This document shows, in pieces, positions 22,183 to 30,845 of a stretch of 64,000 nt of DNA. Position 1 is the stretch's first letter, and each line of letters begins with the position of its first letter. The DNA lies in the NCBI RefSeq assembly GCF_016834655.1, contig NZ_JAENHP010000015.1, positions 62,001 to 126,000 on the forward strand, in the 5' to 3' direction. The translations under genes were made by a program, and so were the position numbers. The stretch is from Paractinoplanes ovalisporus. Lineage in GTDB: Bacteria; Actinomycetota; Actinomycetes; Mycobacteriales; Micromonosporaceae. The notes beneath the pieces were generated by a model. It was not told where the DNA came from, searched no databases, and was given only the letters and a program-made list of their open reading frames with translations.

Positions 22183-23100
22183 CTATGGACGTACGAGAAC
22201 CACGGTTTTGCCCTTGCTTCGTTCGGTCGGGTTGAGGGCGGCGACGGCGTCGTCGAGCGGGGCGACGTGGCCGATGTTGGTCCGTAGGCGCCCGTCGCGG
22301 ACCCGCTGGACGATCTCGGTCAGCTGGGCCCGGTCGGCCTCGACGACGAAGTCGACGGCCAGACCGTCGGCCGGCCGCGCCTCGACCGGCCCGACGACGG
22401 ACACCAGCGTTCCTCCGGCTCGGACCAGACGAACGGACCGCTCCTGGATGTCTCCGCCGATGACGTCGAAGACCAGGTCGACGCCGCCGATGTCTTCCAG
22501 GGTGTCGTTCTCGAGGTCGACGAACTCGTGGGCGCCGAAGTCGAAGGCCTTCGGGCGGTCGGCGGAGCGTCCGGTGCCGATCACGTACGCACCGAACTCG
22601 CGTGCCAGCTGCGTCACCATGGTCCCGACGGCGCCGGCCGCCCCATGCACGAGCACGCTGCGCCCCGCCTGCAGACGGCCGTGGTCGAACAGGCCCTGCC
22701 ACGCGGTCAGGCCCGAGATGGGCAGGCTCGCGCCGACGGTGAAGTCGACGTCGCCCGGCAGCGGCGCGAGGTTGCGCGCCTCGACGGCCACGAACTCGGC
22801 GAGGGTGCCGTCGCGATGCCAGTCCGCGAGGCCGAACACCCGCTGACCCACCGACAGACCCGTCGTGCCGTAGCCCAGGGCGCTGACCACGCCGGACAGT
22901 TCGTGGCCGGGGATCGACGGTGTGCGGTCCTGGTTGCGCCGATCGGTCCAGGTCGAGGGCCATGCCATTTCGGTCGGTACGAAGCCCGACGCGTGCACCT
23001 CGACGATGACGTCGTTGATCGCCGCCGTCGGCTCGGGTCGCTCCACCAGCGTCATCCCGGCCATTCCCGCGGCCTGGTCGTTCACCACGATGGCTTTCAT
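22183..23100 (-). CDS. zinc-independent MDR quinone oxidoreductase-like protein
   Basis: 305 residues of the medium-chain dehydrogenase/reductase family: GroES-like N-terminal half (SIPGHELSGVVSALG, then GQRVFGLADWHRDG) and a Rossmann half with VLVHGAAGAVGTMVTQLARE. The zinc-binding Cys cluster is missing, as in NADPH:quinone reductases (QOR). Probably reduces quinones or enones with NADPH in the cytoplasm. A GAGGAG ribosome site precedes the ATG. Confidence 0.9.
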   Translation of the reverse strand: MKAIVVNDQAAGMAGMTLVERPEPTAAINDVIVEVHASGFVPTEMAWPSTWTDRRNQDRTPSIPGHELSGVVSALGYGTTGLSVGQRVFGLADWHRDGTLAEFVAVEARNLAPLPGDVDFTVGASLPISGLTAWQGLFDHGRLQAGRSVLVHGAAGAVGTMVTQLAREFGAYVIGTGRSADRPKAFDFGAHEFVDLENDTLEDIGGVDLVFDVIGGDIQERSVRLVRAGGTLVSVVGPVEARPADGLAVDFVVEADRAQLTEIVQRVRDGRLRTNIGHVAPLDDAVAALNPTERSKGKTVVLVRP

Positions 23101-23202
23101 GAGGACAGTCTCCTCGGTCGTTCAAGTGCCGCCGGGCGGGACCGAGGCGCGACGTGGAAGTGCCGGCGCGGCGGGCCGAGGCGTGACGGAGGCCGACGGG
23201 TG

Positions 23203-23796
23203 CTAGCTGTCGAACCAGACCACCAGCCGTACGTTGTCGCCACCGTGCTGCCCGGCGAGGCCGCGCACGGTTTCCAGTAACGCCCGCAGCTCGCGGTCGG
23301 CGTCCAGCACATCGCGGGCGCGGAGCCGTTCCACCCGCCAGATCCGGCTGCCGGAACGCCATTGCGTGCCTTCCGGGTAGCTGCTGCCCCGGGAATCGGC
23401 ATCCGCGCCGGCCACCGCATGCCAGGCTTCCCCGTTCCGGCCGGACTTGCCCGCCGGAACCATGCGGTCGCCGGTCAGTTGGTACTGGTGGATCCGGTCG
23501 TCCACGCGGGGTGCCGGCGCGTCCCAGTCGATGGCGGCCAGTTCGGTCCCGGTCACCCAGGTGTGATCGTGTTCGTCGTCCGTGAGCCGGAGACGCAACA
23601 GTTCCGCGCTCGCGTCGTCCGGCAGGCCGCGGCCGGGCGCCACCGGAGTGAACCCGGCGAAGTTCCGGACGCCGAACAGCAGCCCGAAGGCGTCATAGTG
23701 GCGAGGCAGCTCGTCCAGACCGACGTCGGCCAGCCGCCACGGCGAGCCCGGGCCAAGCGGCCGCAACTCCACCCCGCCGGCGATATCAGTGCCCAT
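23203..23796 (-). CDS. hypothetical protein (MGTDI family)
   Basis: 197 residues starting MGTDIAGGVELRPLG, with blocks DELPRHYDAFGLLFGVRNFA, FTPVAPGRGLPDDAS and a His-rich segment DDEHDHTWVTGTEL. I recall similar proteins with the same opening in other actinomycetes and phage-like genomes but know of no function. Soluble, no signal peptide. It ends RLVVWFDS. Confidence 0.7.
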   Translation of the reverse strand: MGTDIAGGVELRPLGPGSPWRLADVGLDELPRHYDAFGLLFGVRNFAGFTPVAPGRGLPDDASAELLRLRLTDDEHDHTWVTGTELAAIDWDAPAPRVDDRIHQYQLTGDRMVPAGKSGRNGEAWHAVAGADADSRGSSYPEGTQWRSGSRIWRVERLRARDVLDADRELRALLETVRGLAGQHGGDNVRLVVWFDS

Positions 23797-23876
23797 GCCC
23801 TACTCGCATTCAGCCGCGCCTCTCATCCGGCAACGACGATACGTAAGCGCGCTGGAGGTGGGGCGGGGCGATCGGT

Positions 23877-24251
23877 TCATTCTGTACGGGCGTCGTAGTC
23901 GTTCTGGCGCGCCTGGATCTCGTCGGCGTGGTCGACGGTCCACGCGTAGAGGTGGCCGAACGGCTCGCGCAGCGACTCGCCGAGGGCGGTCAGCGAGTAT
24001 TCGACGCCCACCGGTGAGGTGGGTAGCACCCGGCGTTCGACCATGCCGTTGCGTTCCAGGCGGCGCAGGGTCTGGGTGAGGACGCGCTGGGTCACGCCCT
24101 CGAGTTCGCGCCTGATGTCGTTGAAGCGGCGCGGCTCGTCCAGGACGGACAGCGCCATCATCGACCACTTGTCGGCGATCTGGTCGAGGATGGGCCGGCT
24201 CGGGCAGTCGGAGCGGAAGACGGGGGCGTCCACGGCGGTATCCTCCAGCAT
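23877..24251 (-). CDS. HxlR-family transcriptional regulator
   Basis: 124 residues with the single winged-helix HxlR domain: an N-terminal Cys in the sensing position (DCPSRPILDQIADKWSM), recognition region RFNDIRRELEGVTQRVLTQ and the wing RRVLPTSPVGVEYSLT. HxlR proteins often sense quinones, aldehydes or disulphide stress through this Cys. It is divergent from an enoyl-CoA hydratase gene with a palindrome between them, and downstream of it is a quinone-reductase gene on the same strand. Confidence 0.92.
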   Translation of the reverse strand: MLEDTAVDAPVFRSDCPSRPILDQIADKWSMMALSVLDEPRRFNDIRRELEGVTQRVLTQTLRRLERNGMVERRVLPTSPVGVEYSLTALGESLREPFGHLYAWTVDHADEIQARQNDYDARTE

Positions 24252-24258
24252 CCCTGGT

Positions 24259-24280
24259 GTCCCATAAGTGCGTTATTGAC
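24259..24280. promoter_or_regulatory. imperfect palindrome between hxlR and hydratase genes
   Basis: GTC-CC-ATAA, five bases, TTAT-T-GAC. The arms are symmetric except for one spacer base. It lies within 10-30 bases of both starts, a plausible HxlR operator. Confidence 0.5.
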
Positions 24281-24314
24281 GCAGCTCAGGGGCGGTTTCA
24301 TCGTGGAGACCATG

Positions 24315-25136
24315 ATGAACCACAACGCGTACGAGACTCTGCGGGTGAGCCGGAAGGACGGCGTCACCTTCGTCACGATCGACAACCCGCCGGTCAATCT
24401 GCTCGGCGTGACCGTGATGACGGAGTTGCGGGACCTGCTGAGCGGGCTGGCGGGCGACGACACCGTACGGGTGATCGTGTTCGGCAGCGCCGACCCGGAG
24501 TTCTTCCTGGCCCACATCGACATGACGGCCACGCCGGAGGCTCTGGCGCCGCTGATGGCGGGGCTGCCGGACGGGGTCAACGTCTTCCAGGCGGTCGGCG
24601 AGCAGCTGCGCCACCAGCCGCAGGTGACCATCGTCAAACTGGCCGGGTTGGCGCACGGCGGTGGCGCCGAGTTCGTGGTGGCGGCCGACATGGCGTTCGC
24701 GGCGATCGGGACGGCGGGGCTGGGGCAGATCGAGGCGTTGATGGGGATCGTGCCGGGCGGGGGCGCCACGCAGTATCTGAGCGAGCGGATCGGGCGGAAC
24801 CGGGCTCTGGAGGTGGTGCTCGGTGGGGAGTTGTTCGACGCGGAGACCGCCGAACGGTACGGCTGGGTGAACCGGGCCGTGCCCGCTGACGAGCTGGACG
24901 CGTACGTGGAACGCCTTGCTCTGACCATCGCCGCGCTGCCGGACGGTGTGATCGCGGCGGCCAAGCAGGCCATGCCCCCGCGCGATCTCACCGAGGGCCT
25001 GACGCGGGAGAACGACGCGTGGGCGGGCCTGATCTTCCGCCCGGTGACCGCCCAGCTGATGGGCGCCGGACTCGCCGCCGGCGCCCAGACCCGCGAGGGC
25101 GAGCGGGACCTGGAGGGCCTGTTCCGGCGGCTCTAG
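24315..25136 (+). CDS. enoyl-CoA hydratase/isomerase family protein
   Basis: 273 residues. Crotonase-fold landmarks are present: VTIDNPPVNLLG near the start, the oxyanion-hole motif KLAGLAHGGGAEFVVAADMA and GIVPGGGATQYLSERIGR. The second catalytic Glu position looks substituted, so the reaction may be other than simple hydration. ATG 24315 is preferred to ATG 24312 or the TTG at 24276 because GGAG (24305-24308) is then six bases away. Probably controlled by the divergent HxlR regulator. It overlaps the convergent MocR gene by four bases. Confidence 0.88.
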   Translation: MNHNAYETLRVSRKDGVTFVTIDNPPVNLLGVTVMTELRDLLSGLAGDDTVRVIVFGSADPEFFLAHIDMTATPEALAPLMAGLPDGVNVFQAVGEQLRHQPQVTIVKLAGLAHGGGAEFVVAADMAFAAIGTAGLGQIEALMGIVPGGGATQYLSERIGRNRALEVVLGGELFDAETAERYGWVNRAVPADELDAYVERLALTIAALPDGVIAAAKQAMPPRDLTEGLTRENDAWAGLIFRPVTAQLMGAGLAAGAQTREGERDLEGLFRRL

Positions 25137-26548
25137 CCGCCGTCCAGAAACCGCTGGAGCCGGGCCAGCCCCTCGTCGATGCGGGGCGTGTCGATCATGC
25201 CGTACCCGAACACGACGCCGGGCGAGTCGGGCGCGGCGAGGGAGACCTCCGGGAAGCCGGCCACGCCGATGCCGCTGCGGCGGGCCCGGGTGAGCGCCTC
25301 GGCCGTGGCGGCTCCCCGCATCATCGCGCTCAGCTGCAGTCCGACCATGGACGGCAGGGCCGTCAGATGAGCCGAGAGCGGGCCGGCCAGGGCGGCTCGG
25401 ATACGGTCGTGGCGCTGCCGGTAGACCCGGCGGACCCGGCGCAGGTGCCGCTCGAACATGCCCTGCTCGATGAAGCCGGCCATGGCGGCCTGGATCGGCA
25501 GGCTGGTGTGCCAGTCGGTGAGGAACTTGGCGGCGTGCAGGGCGTGGCCGAGCGACGACGGGTGGACGAGGTAGCCCAGCCGGAGCGTCGGCAACAGAAC
25601 CTTCGAGAACGAGCCGACGTAGAGGACCCGGCCGCTGCGGTCGAGGCTGTGCAACGGTTCCAGCTGCTGCTCGGTGTAACGGAATTCGCTGTCGTAGTCG
25701 TCCTCGACGATGGCCGCGCCGTGGCGCTGCGCCCAGGCGAGCAGTTCGATCCGCCGGTGCAGGGCCAGGGGCACGCCGGTCGGGTACTGGTGGGTCGGCG
25801 TCACATAGACCACCCGCGCGTCCGGGGGCAGCGCGTCGACGACCAGGCCGTGCTCGTCGACCGGGACACCCACCACCCGTACGCCCTGGGACTTCCACAC
25901 GAGTTTCGGCGGCACGTAGCCGGGCGTCTCGACCGCGGCCGTGGCGCCCGGTTCGAGCAGTACCCGGCCGATGAGGTCGAGCGCCTGCTGCACCCCGGAG
26001 GTCACCAGCACGTCCTGCGGCCGGGTCTCGATGGTGCGGGAGGCCCGCAGGTAACGGGCTACGGCCGTACGGAGCCCGATGTGGCCGGCCGGTTCGACCG
26101 GCATGCCGGTGCCGACCACCGACGTGCGGAACTGGTTGGTGAGGAGCCTTCGCCAGGCCGCGTACGGGAACAGTCGCGCGTCGGGCGCACCGACCCGGAA
26201 GTCGAATTCGGGCGCGTCGTCGTAGTCGGGTGGCAGCGGCATCCGCGACCACATCGCGCGGGGTGTGAGCGCGCCGGATGACAGCAGAGGCACAGCCGGG
26301 CCCGTACGGGACTGAGCGTTGACGAATGTGCCGGCGCCCGCCCTTGCGGTCAGGTAGCCCTCGGCGATCAGCCTTTCGTACGCGGTTGTCACCGTGTTGC
26401 GCGAGACCTGCAGTTGCTCCGCCAGCTCGCGGCTGGACGGCAGAGCCTCGTCCGGGCGCAGATGCCCGTCGAGAACGGCGTCGCGCAGTTGCCGGTAGAT
26501 CTGCCCAGCCAGCCCGGTGCTCCGGTCGAGCCGGACGGCGACATCCAC
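25133..26548 (-). CDS. MocR-type regulator (GntR HTH plus PLP aminotransferase-like domain)
   Basis: 471 residues from GTG 26548. Residues 10-75 are a GntR winged helix (LAGQIYRQLRDAVLDGHLRP, QVSRNTVTTAYERL). The rest is a fold-type I aminotransferase domain with the PLP-binding SFSKVLLPTLRLGYL (Lys) and IVEDDYDSEFRY. Such proteins (PdxR, GabR) usually sense pyridoxal phosphate or amino acids and control vitamin B6 or amine metabolism. The GTG start is supported by TAGGAT at 26556-26561, seven bases away; 9 codons more are open upstream. Confidence 0.92.
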   Translation of the reverse strand: MDVAVRLDRSTGLAGQIYRQLRDAVLDGHLRPDEALPSSRELAEQLQVSRNTVTTAYERLIAEGYLTARAGAGTFVNAQSRTGPAVPLLSSGALTPRAMWSRMPLPPDYDDAPEFDFRVGAPDARLFPYAAWRRLLTNQFRTSVVGTGMPVEPAGHIGLRTAVARYLRASRTIETRPQDVLVTSGVQQALDLIGRVLLEPGATAAVETPGYVPPKLVWKSQGVRVVGVPVDEHGLVVDALPPDARVVYVTPTHQYPTGVPLALHRRIELLAWAQRHGAAIVEDDYDSEFRYTEQQLEPLHSLDRSGRVLYVGSFSKVLLPTLRLGYLVHPSSLGHALHAAKFLTDWHTSLPIQAAMAGFIEQGMFERHLRRVRRVYRQRHDRIRAALAGPLSAHLTALPSMVGLQLSAMMRGAATAEALTRARRSGIGVAGFPEVSLAAPDSPGVVFGYGMIDTPRIDEGLARLQRFLDGG

Positions 26549-26709
26549 GACCAAGATCCTAAGTGGACCGGTCAAACTGCCGCCGAATTGGCTCTGAGGG
26601 AAAAAGATCCGTGAGCCCTACGGTGATCAGTGTTCAGCAATGCCGGGTGACAGTCAGCCCACGGGGAGGCGTTGATGGATGCTGGAATGCCGGCGACCAG
26701 TCGGGAGCC

Positions 26710-26732
26710 GATGTATCGGTTGACGATATATC
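26710..26732. promoter_or_regulatory. 23-bp palindrome, probable PadR operator
   Basis: GATGTATCG, five bases (GTTGA), CGATATATC. Nine-base arms with one mismatch. It covers the -35 hexamer of the PadR gene, so it probably mediates autorepression. Confidence 0.65.
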
Positions 26733-26748
26733 TCGGCTGGCGTACGGT
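26720..26748 (+). promoter_or_regulatory. promoter of the padR operon
   Basis: TTGACG (26720-26725), 17 bases, TACGGT (26743-26748). ATG 26757 follows the -10 by eight bases, which fits a leaderless transcript. Confidence 0.65.
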
Positions 26749-26756
26749 CGGCGGCC

Positions 26757-27116
26757 ATGCAGGTACCGACGTTTCTGATTCTGGCCGGGCTCGCCGATCG
26801 GCCCCGCCACGGCTACGGCATCGTGCAGGTGGTCGATGAGCTCTCCGACGGCGAGGTGAAGCTGCGGCCGGGCACCCTCTACGGCGCGCTCGAGCGGCTC
26901 ACCGAGCAGGGGCTCATCGAAGCCGACCACGAGGAGAGCGTGGAGGGCCGGCTGCGCCGCTACTACCGGCTCACCACGGACGGCGCCACCGCTCTCGGCG
27001 CAGAGGTCGAACGGCTTCAGCGCCACGCGGATGCGGCCCGCGAACAGTTGCGCCGGCGGTCCGGCATCGTCCCGGGGCTCCCCCGTCTTGCGACAACGGC
27101 GGGAGGCGCGGCATGA
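26757..27116 (+). CDS. PadR-family transcriptional regulator
   Basis: 119 residues with the PadR winged helix (LILAGLADRPRHGYGIVQVV, RPGTLYGALERLTEQGLI, RRYYRLTTDGATAL) and a C-terminal helix. PadR repressors typically control membrane proteins or exporters and their own gene. The downstream gene overlaps by four bases (ATGA) and encodes a membrane protein, the usual actinomycete pairing. Confidence 0.93.
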   Translation: MQVPTFLILAGLADRPRHGYGIVQVVDELSDGEVKLRPGTLYGALERLTEQGLIEADHEESVEGRLRRYYRLTTDGATALGAEVERLQRHADAAREQLRRRSGIVPGLPRLATTAGGAA

Positions 27117-27655
27117 GCGACGGAACCTGGCCGACGGCCGACGAGCGGCTCGTACGCCGTTACCGTCGTCTGCTGCTGGCCTATTCGCGACGCTACCGGC
27201 GTGCGCACGGCACCGAGATGATCACCACGATGCTGGAGATGGCCGGGCCGGGCCGGTCGCGCCCGTCGGCCGGCGAGTCGTGGCATCTGGTCGTCAGCGG
27301 GGTGCGTCAGCGGTTCCGGCTGCCGTCGGGCCGTCCGTTCGCGGTGATCGCCGCCGGCCTGGTGACGTTGGTGCTGGGTCTGTTCGGTGCGGCCGCCGGT
27401 AGCCGGCTCGGCGAAAACGGCCTTCCGTCGCGGGCCGACGCCCTCGCGCTGATGTTCGGTCAGCATCTCGGCTATGACGGGCCGGTCTATTCACTGCACT
27501 CGGCTTTGCGGCCGGGCTCGCACCTCGACGGTGTCGCGCCGTGGCTCATCCCCGTCTGTGCCGTCGCGGCGGTGGCGGCGGGGGCGGTCGCAGCGGGCAT
27601 CGTCGTCCTCGGCGCCGGCCCTGAGGAGCCGCCGGGCGCCGCTCAGCCGACCTGA
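27113..27655 (+). CDS. membrane protein co-encoded with PadR
   Basis: 180 residues. An N-terminal cytoplasmic part (RLVRRYRRLLLAYSRRYRRA, then TEMITTMLEMA) resembles the start of PadR-partner membrane proteins. Two transmembrane helices follow: FAVIAAGLVTLVLGLFGAAA and WLIPVCAVAAVAAGAVAAG. Translationally coupled to PadR. Function unknown. Confidence 0.8.
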   Translation: MSDGTWPTADERLVRRYRRLLLAYSRRYRRAHGTEMITTMLEMAGPGRSRPSAGESWHLVVSGVRQRFRLPSGRPFAVIAAGLVTLVLGLFGAAAGSRLGENGLPSRADALALMFGQHLGYDGPVYSLHSALRPGSHLDGVAPWLIPVCAVAAVAAGAVAAGIVVLGAGPEEPPGAAQPT

Positions 27656-27827
27656 TCCCGGGCGTCGATGAAATGCCGGGCCGCGCGGCCGACGGGGCAG
27701 GCGGCACGGCCGAGCTTCCCCACGACCGTACGCGGAAAGGGCCCTTGGGGATCGAAGGCGTGAACCCGTTATCGCTTCGCCGACGCGGCGGTGGTGGTGT
27801 CGGCGAGCAGCGGCTACGAGACAGGCG

Positions 27828-28475
27828 TCAGGGCACCAGCGGGCCGCGGAGCAGTTCGCGGGCGGCGGCGTCGGGCACCGGGCGGCGGTTCCACAGAATC
27901 AGCAGAAGGTCCTCAGCCGTCCCGCTCACCGCCGCGACCGGCTCTCCCGGGCCGAGGGTCCAGGAGGTGCCGGTGTCGGTGGCGGTCAAACGGACGGCGG
28001 CCGCCATCGGGGCCATCCGGCCGAGGTTGATCTGACGCGGGACGAACATGTCGAGGACTTCGGCCACCCCGTCGGCGCACAGGGCCGGGTCCAGCGGCTC
28101 CGCGATGCCGAGCGCGTGCTGCGCGTCCCACCGGTGCACGAGGGTCTCCAGGCAACGGCGCCGGCGCCAGAATCCCACCGTACGGGGTGGTGCGAAGGTC
28201 CACGCCGGCGCCGACGGGTCGGCCGTCAGCGCCTCGGTGAGCTCCGCCGCGGTCGAGGCGAACCAGGGCCCGATGTCGGCCGGCGTCGGCTGCGGCTCGT
28301 AGTTTCCGCGCCGCTCACGGACGGCTGTGGCGGCCCACAGGTTCTCCTGCCCGAGGTGCTCGGCCAGATCACGCAGCGTCCAGTCACCGCAGTGCTCGAC
28401 CGGCGCGCTCAGATCCCCCTCCAGGCAGCGCTGAAAAACGGCCAGTTCGTCGCGCAGAATCGCCAGATGATCCAC
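27828..28475 (-). CDS. maleylpyruvate isomerase-family (DinB-like) protein
   Basis: 215 residues from GTG 28475. Features of the mycothiol-dependent maleylpyruvate isomerase N-terminal domain: DWTLRDLAEHLGQENLWAA (metal His), the CLETLVHRWDAQHALG motif with a second His, and a C-terminal SCP2-like part (VRLTATDTGTSWTLGPGEP, WNRRPVP). Members are metal-dependent thiol transferases using mycothiol. It follows the desaturase gene by 10 bases on the same strand and is probably its operon partner. Confidence 0.88.
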   Translation of the reverse strand: MDHLAILRDELAVFQRCLEGDLSAPVEHCGDWTLRDLAEHLGQENLWAATAVRERRGNYEPQPTPADIGPWFASTAAELTEALTADPSAPAWTFAPPRTVGFWRRRRCLETLVHRWDAQHALGIAEPLDPALCADGVAEVLDMFVPRQINLGRMAPMAAAVRLTATDTGTSWTLGPGEPVAAVSGTAEDLLLILWNRRPVPDAAARELLRGPLVP

Positions 28476-28485
28476 CGCCGGATTG

Positions 28486-29676
28486 TTACTGATGAACCGT
28501 GGCGGCGGGAACCGGGTTCTCGGCGCGACGCCAGCGGTTGGCCACGGCGGGCGCCTTCTTCTCCACGGGACGGCGGACGGCGGCCTCGCCACGGTTGGGC
28601 AGCGCGAGGCGGAAGACCTTGTACCAGGCGGACGCCACCTGCTTGGGCAGAGGGCCGCTGGTGTAGGAGAGCCCGTACCGCTGGAAAAGGTCCTGGATCT
28701 TGGGCGCGATCTCCTTGTAGCGGTTGCTCGGCATGTCGGGGAACAGGTGGTGCTCGATCTGGTGCGACAGGTTGCCGGTCATCAGGTGCATGGCCTTGCT
28801 GCCGCTGATGTTGGCCGAGCCGAGCATCTGGCGCAGGTACCACTCGCCGCGGGTCTCGCCCTCGATCGACGTCTTCTCGAACGTCTCGACGCCGTTCGGG
28901 AAGTGGCCGCACATGATCACCGAGTGCGCCCAGATGTTGCGGACGACGTTGGCGGTGAAGTTGGCCGCGATGGTGTGCAGGAACGACGGGCCGGACAGGG
29001 CCGGGTGCACCACGTAGTCCTTGAGCATCTGCTTGCCGATCTTGCGGCGCACGCCCTTGAGCGCGGCCCGGAACTTCGGGTCCCGCCGGCGCTCCTTGGT
29101 CTGCAGGTTCTTGCCCAGTTCGAGGTCGTACGCGGCGATGCCGTACTCGAAGAAGCACGCGTTGACGAAGTTGTAGAACGGCTGGCCCAGGTGCGCCGGG
29201 TGCCACTTCTGGTCCTCGTCGACGCGCATGATGCCGTAGCCGAGGTCGTTGTCGCGGCCGACCACGTTGGTGTACGTGTGGTGCAGCTCGTTGTGCGAGT
29301 GCTTCCACTGCTCGGCCGGGGAGGCGTGGTCCCACTCCCACTTGGTCGAGTGGATCTTCGGGTCGCGCATCCAGTCCCACTGGCCGTGCATGATGTTGTG
29401 GCCGATCTCCATGTTCTCCAGGATCTTGGCCACGGAGAGCCCGGCCGTGCCGACCAGCCAGGCCGGCGGGAAGAGGGAGAACAGCAGCACCCCGCGGCTG
29501 CCGAGTTCGAGCCCGCGCTGCCACGCGATCACCCGCCGGATGTACGCGGCGTCCTTCTCACCCCGGCTGCCCATGACCTCGTCGCGGATGGCGTCGAGCT
29601 CGATGCCGATCTGCTCGATGTCCTCGGGCGTCAGGTGGGCGATCGGGTTGGACTTCTTGCGCTGGATCGTCGTCAT
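28486..29676 (-). CDS. membrane fatty acid desaturase, DesA3-like
   Basis: 396 residues with the three histidine boxes of acyl-lipid/acyl-CoA desaturases: GHNIMHGQW (about 92-100), HNELHHTYTN (about 128-137) and HQIEHHLFPDMPS near residue 320. Hydrophobic helices lie around the boxes. A diiron centre inserts a cis double bond into stearoyl- or palmitoyl-type chains at the membrane. The gene sits eight bases after a ferredoxin reductase gene, the same pairing as DesA3 with its oxidoreductase in mycobacteria. Confidence 0.93.
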   Translation of the reverse strand: MTTIQRKKSNPIAHLTPEDIEQIGIELDAIRDEVMGSRGEKDAAYIRRVIAWQRGLELGSRGVLLFSLFPPAWLVGTAGLSVAKILENMEIGHNIMHGQWDWMRDPKIHSTKWEWDHASPAEQWKHSHNELHHTYTNVVGRDNDLGYGIMRVDEDQKWHPAHLGQPFYNFVNACFFEYGIAAYDLELGKNLQTKERRRDPKFRAALKGVRRKIGKQMLKDYVVHPALSGPSFLHTIAANFTANVVRNIWAHSVIMCGHFPNGVETFEKTSIEGETRGEWYLRQMLGSANISGSKAMHLMTGNLSHQIEHHLFPDMPSNRYKEIAPKIQDLFQRYGLSYTSGPLPKQVASAWYKVFRLALPNRGEAAVRRPVEKKAPAVANRWRRAENPVPAATVHQ

Positions 29677-29684
29677 GCGGGTCC

Positions 29685-30755
29685 TCAGTTTTCGATCTTG
29701 CAGGGGCCGGCGGCGGCCGAGATGCAGGTCTGGACGGGGATGCTGTCGCCCGCTTCGGCGACGGTGAGGGTGCCGTCGCGCAGGTCACGCACGGCGCCCT
29801 CCCGCAACGGCAGGACGCAGCTGAAACAGATGCCCATCCGGCAGCCGGAGGGCATCAGCACGCCCGCGCTCTCGGCGGAGTCGAGCAGCGGTTCGGAGCC
29901 GTCGGTCTCGACGACGGTGCCGGACTGGGTGAAGGTGACCGTGCCGCCCCCGCCGGCGCTGATCAGCGCCGGCCGGAACCGCTCGGTGCGCAGCCGGTCG
30001 GTGGCGCCGCTGTCGGCCCAGTGGGTCTCGAGGTCGTCGAGCATCTCGTTGGGGCCGCAGGCCCAGGCCTGCCGGTCGAACAGGTCGGGCACCAGCTCGT
30101 CGAGGTCGGCCGGTTTGAGGCGGCCGTCGGCGCGGGTGTGCCGCTCGATCAGCCGGATCCGGCCGGCGGCGGCCAGGGCGCGCAGCTCGGAGCCGAAGAC
30201 GACGGCGTCGGCGGTGCCCGCGGAGTGCACGACCACGACGTCGGACATTTCGTGCAGGGCGCTGCGCAGCATGCCCATGACCGGGGTGATGCCGCTGCCC
30301 GCGGTCACGAACAGCGCCTTGGCCGGGCGGGGATCGCTGAGCCGGAACTCGCCGGTGGGCGGGTCGAGATGCACGATCATGCCGCGGCGGGCCCGGCGTA
30401 CCAGGTGGGTGCTGACCAGGCCGCCGGTCACGGCGTTGACGGTGATGGTGATCCGGCCGTCGGCCCGCGCGGGCGGACTGGTGATCGAGTAGGAGCGCCA
30501 CTGCCGGACGCCGTCGACGTCCACGCCGACCCGTACGTATTGTCCCGGCTCGTGCGGCACCCAGCCCCGGCCGGGCCGCAGCACCAGGGTGGCGCTGCGG
30601 TCGGTCTCCGGGCGCACCGCGTCGATCTTGGCCCGCAGGACCCGGGCGTTGCGCAGCGGAGCGATCACGTCGAGGTAGTCCGCCGGCACAACCGGAGTCG
30701 TGATCAGTTCGACCACGCGCCACGCGCCGCCGCGGAGGGTGCGTATCACAGCCAC
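29685..30755 (-). CDS. flavin/[2Fe-2S] oxidoreductase partner of the desaturase
   Basis: 356 residues: FAD-binding barrel (WRSYSITSPP), NAD-binding domain (LFVTAGSGITPVMGMLR, WACGPNEMLDDLE) and a C-terminal plant-type ferredoxin with cysteines in CRMGICFSC and in QTCISAAAGPC. It passes electrons from NAD(P)H to the desaturase diiron site. First gene of the operon; a PucR-type gene is divergent, with a palindrome between. Confidence 0.93.
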   Translation of the reverse strand: MAVIRTLRGGAWRVVELITTPVVPADYLDVIAPLRNARVLRAKIDAVRPETDRSATLVLRPGRGWVPHEPGQYVRVGVDVDGVRQWRSYSITSPPARADGRITITVNAVTGGLVSTHLVRRARRGMIVHLDPPTGEFRLSDPRPAKALFVTAGSGITPVMGMLRSALHEMSDVVVVHSAGTADAVVFGSELRALAAAGRIRLIERHTRADGRLKPADLDELVPDLFDRQAWACGPNEMLDDLETHWADSGATDRLRTERFRPALISAGGGGTVTFTQSGTVVETDGSEPLLDSAESAGVLMPSGCRMGICFSCVLPLREGAVRDLRDGTLTVAEAGDSIPVQTCISAAAGPCKIEN

Positions 30756-30820
30756 GTAACAAGCTTCCTGCGTCCGAGGGGTAGATTCCTGACCAGGTGA
30801 AGTGAAACAGCCCGTGTTTT

Positions 30821-30837
30821 TTGTTCACGAGGAACAA
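30821..30837. promoter_or_regulatory. 17-bp palindrome, probable PucR-family operator
   Basis: TTGTTC, five bases (ACGAG), GAACAA: perfect six-base arms in the 90-bp gap between the divergent reductase and PucR genes. Confidence 0.6.
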
Positions 30838-30845
30838 GAGTTGCC

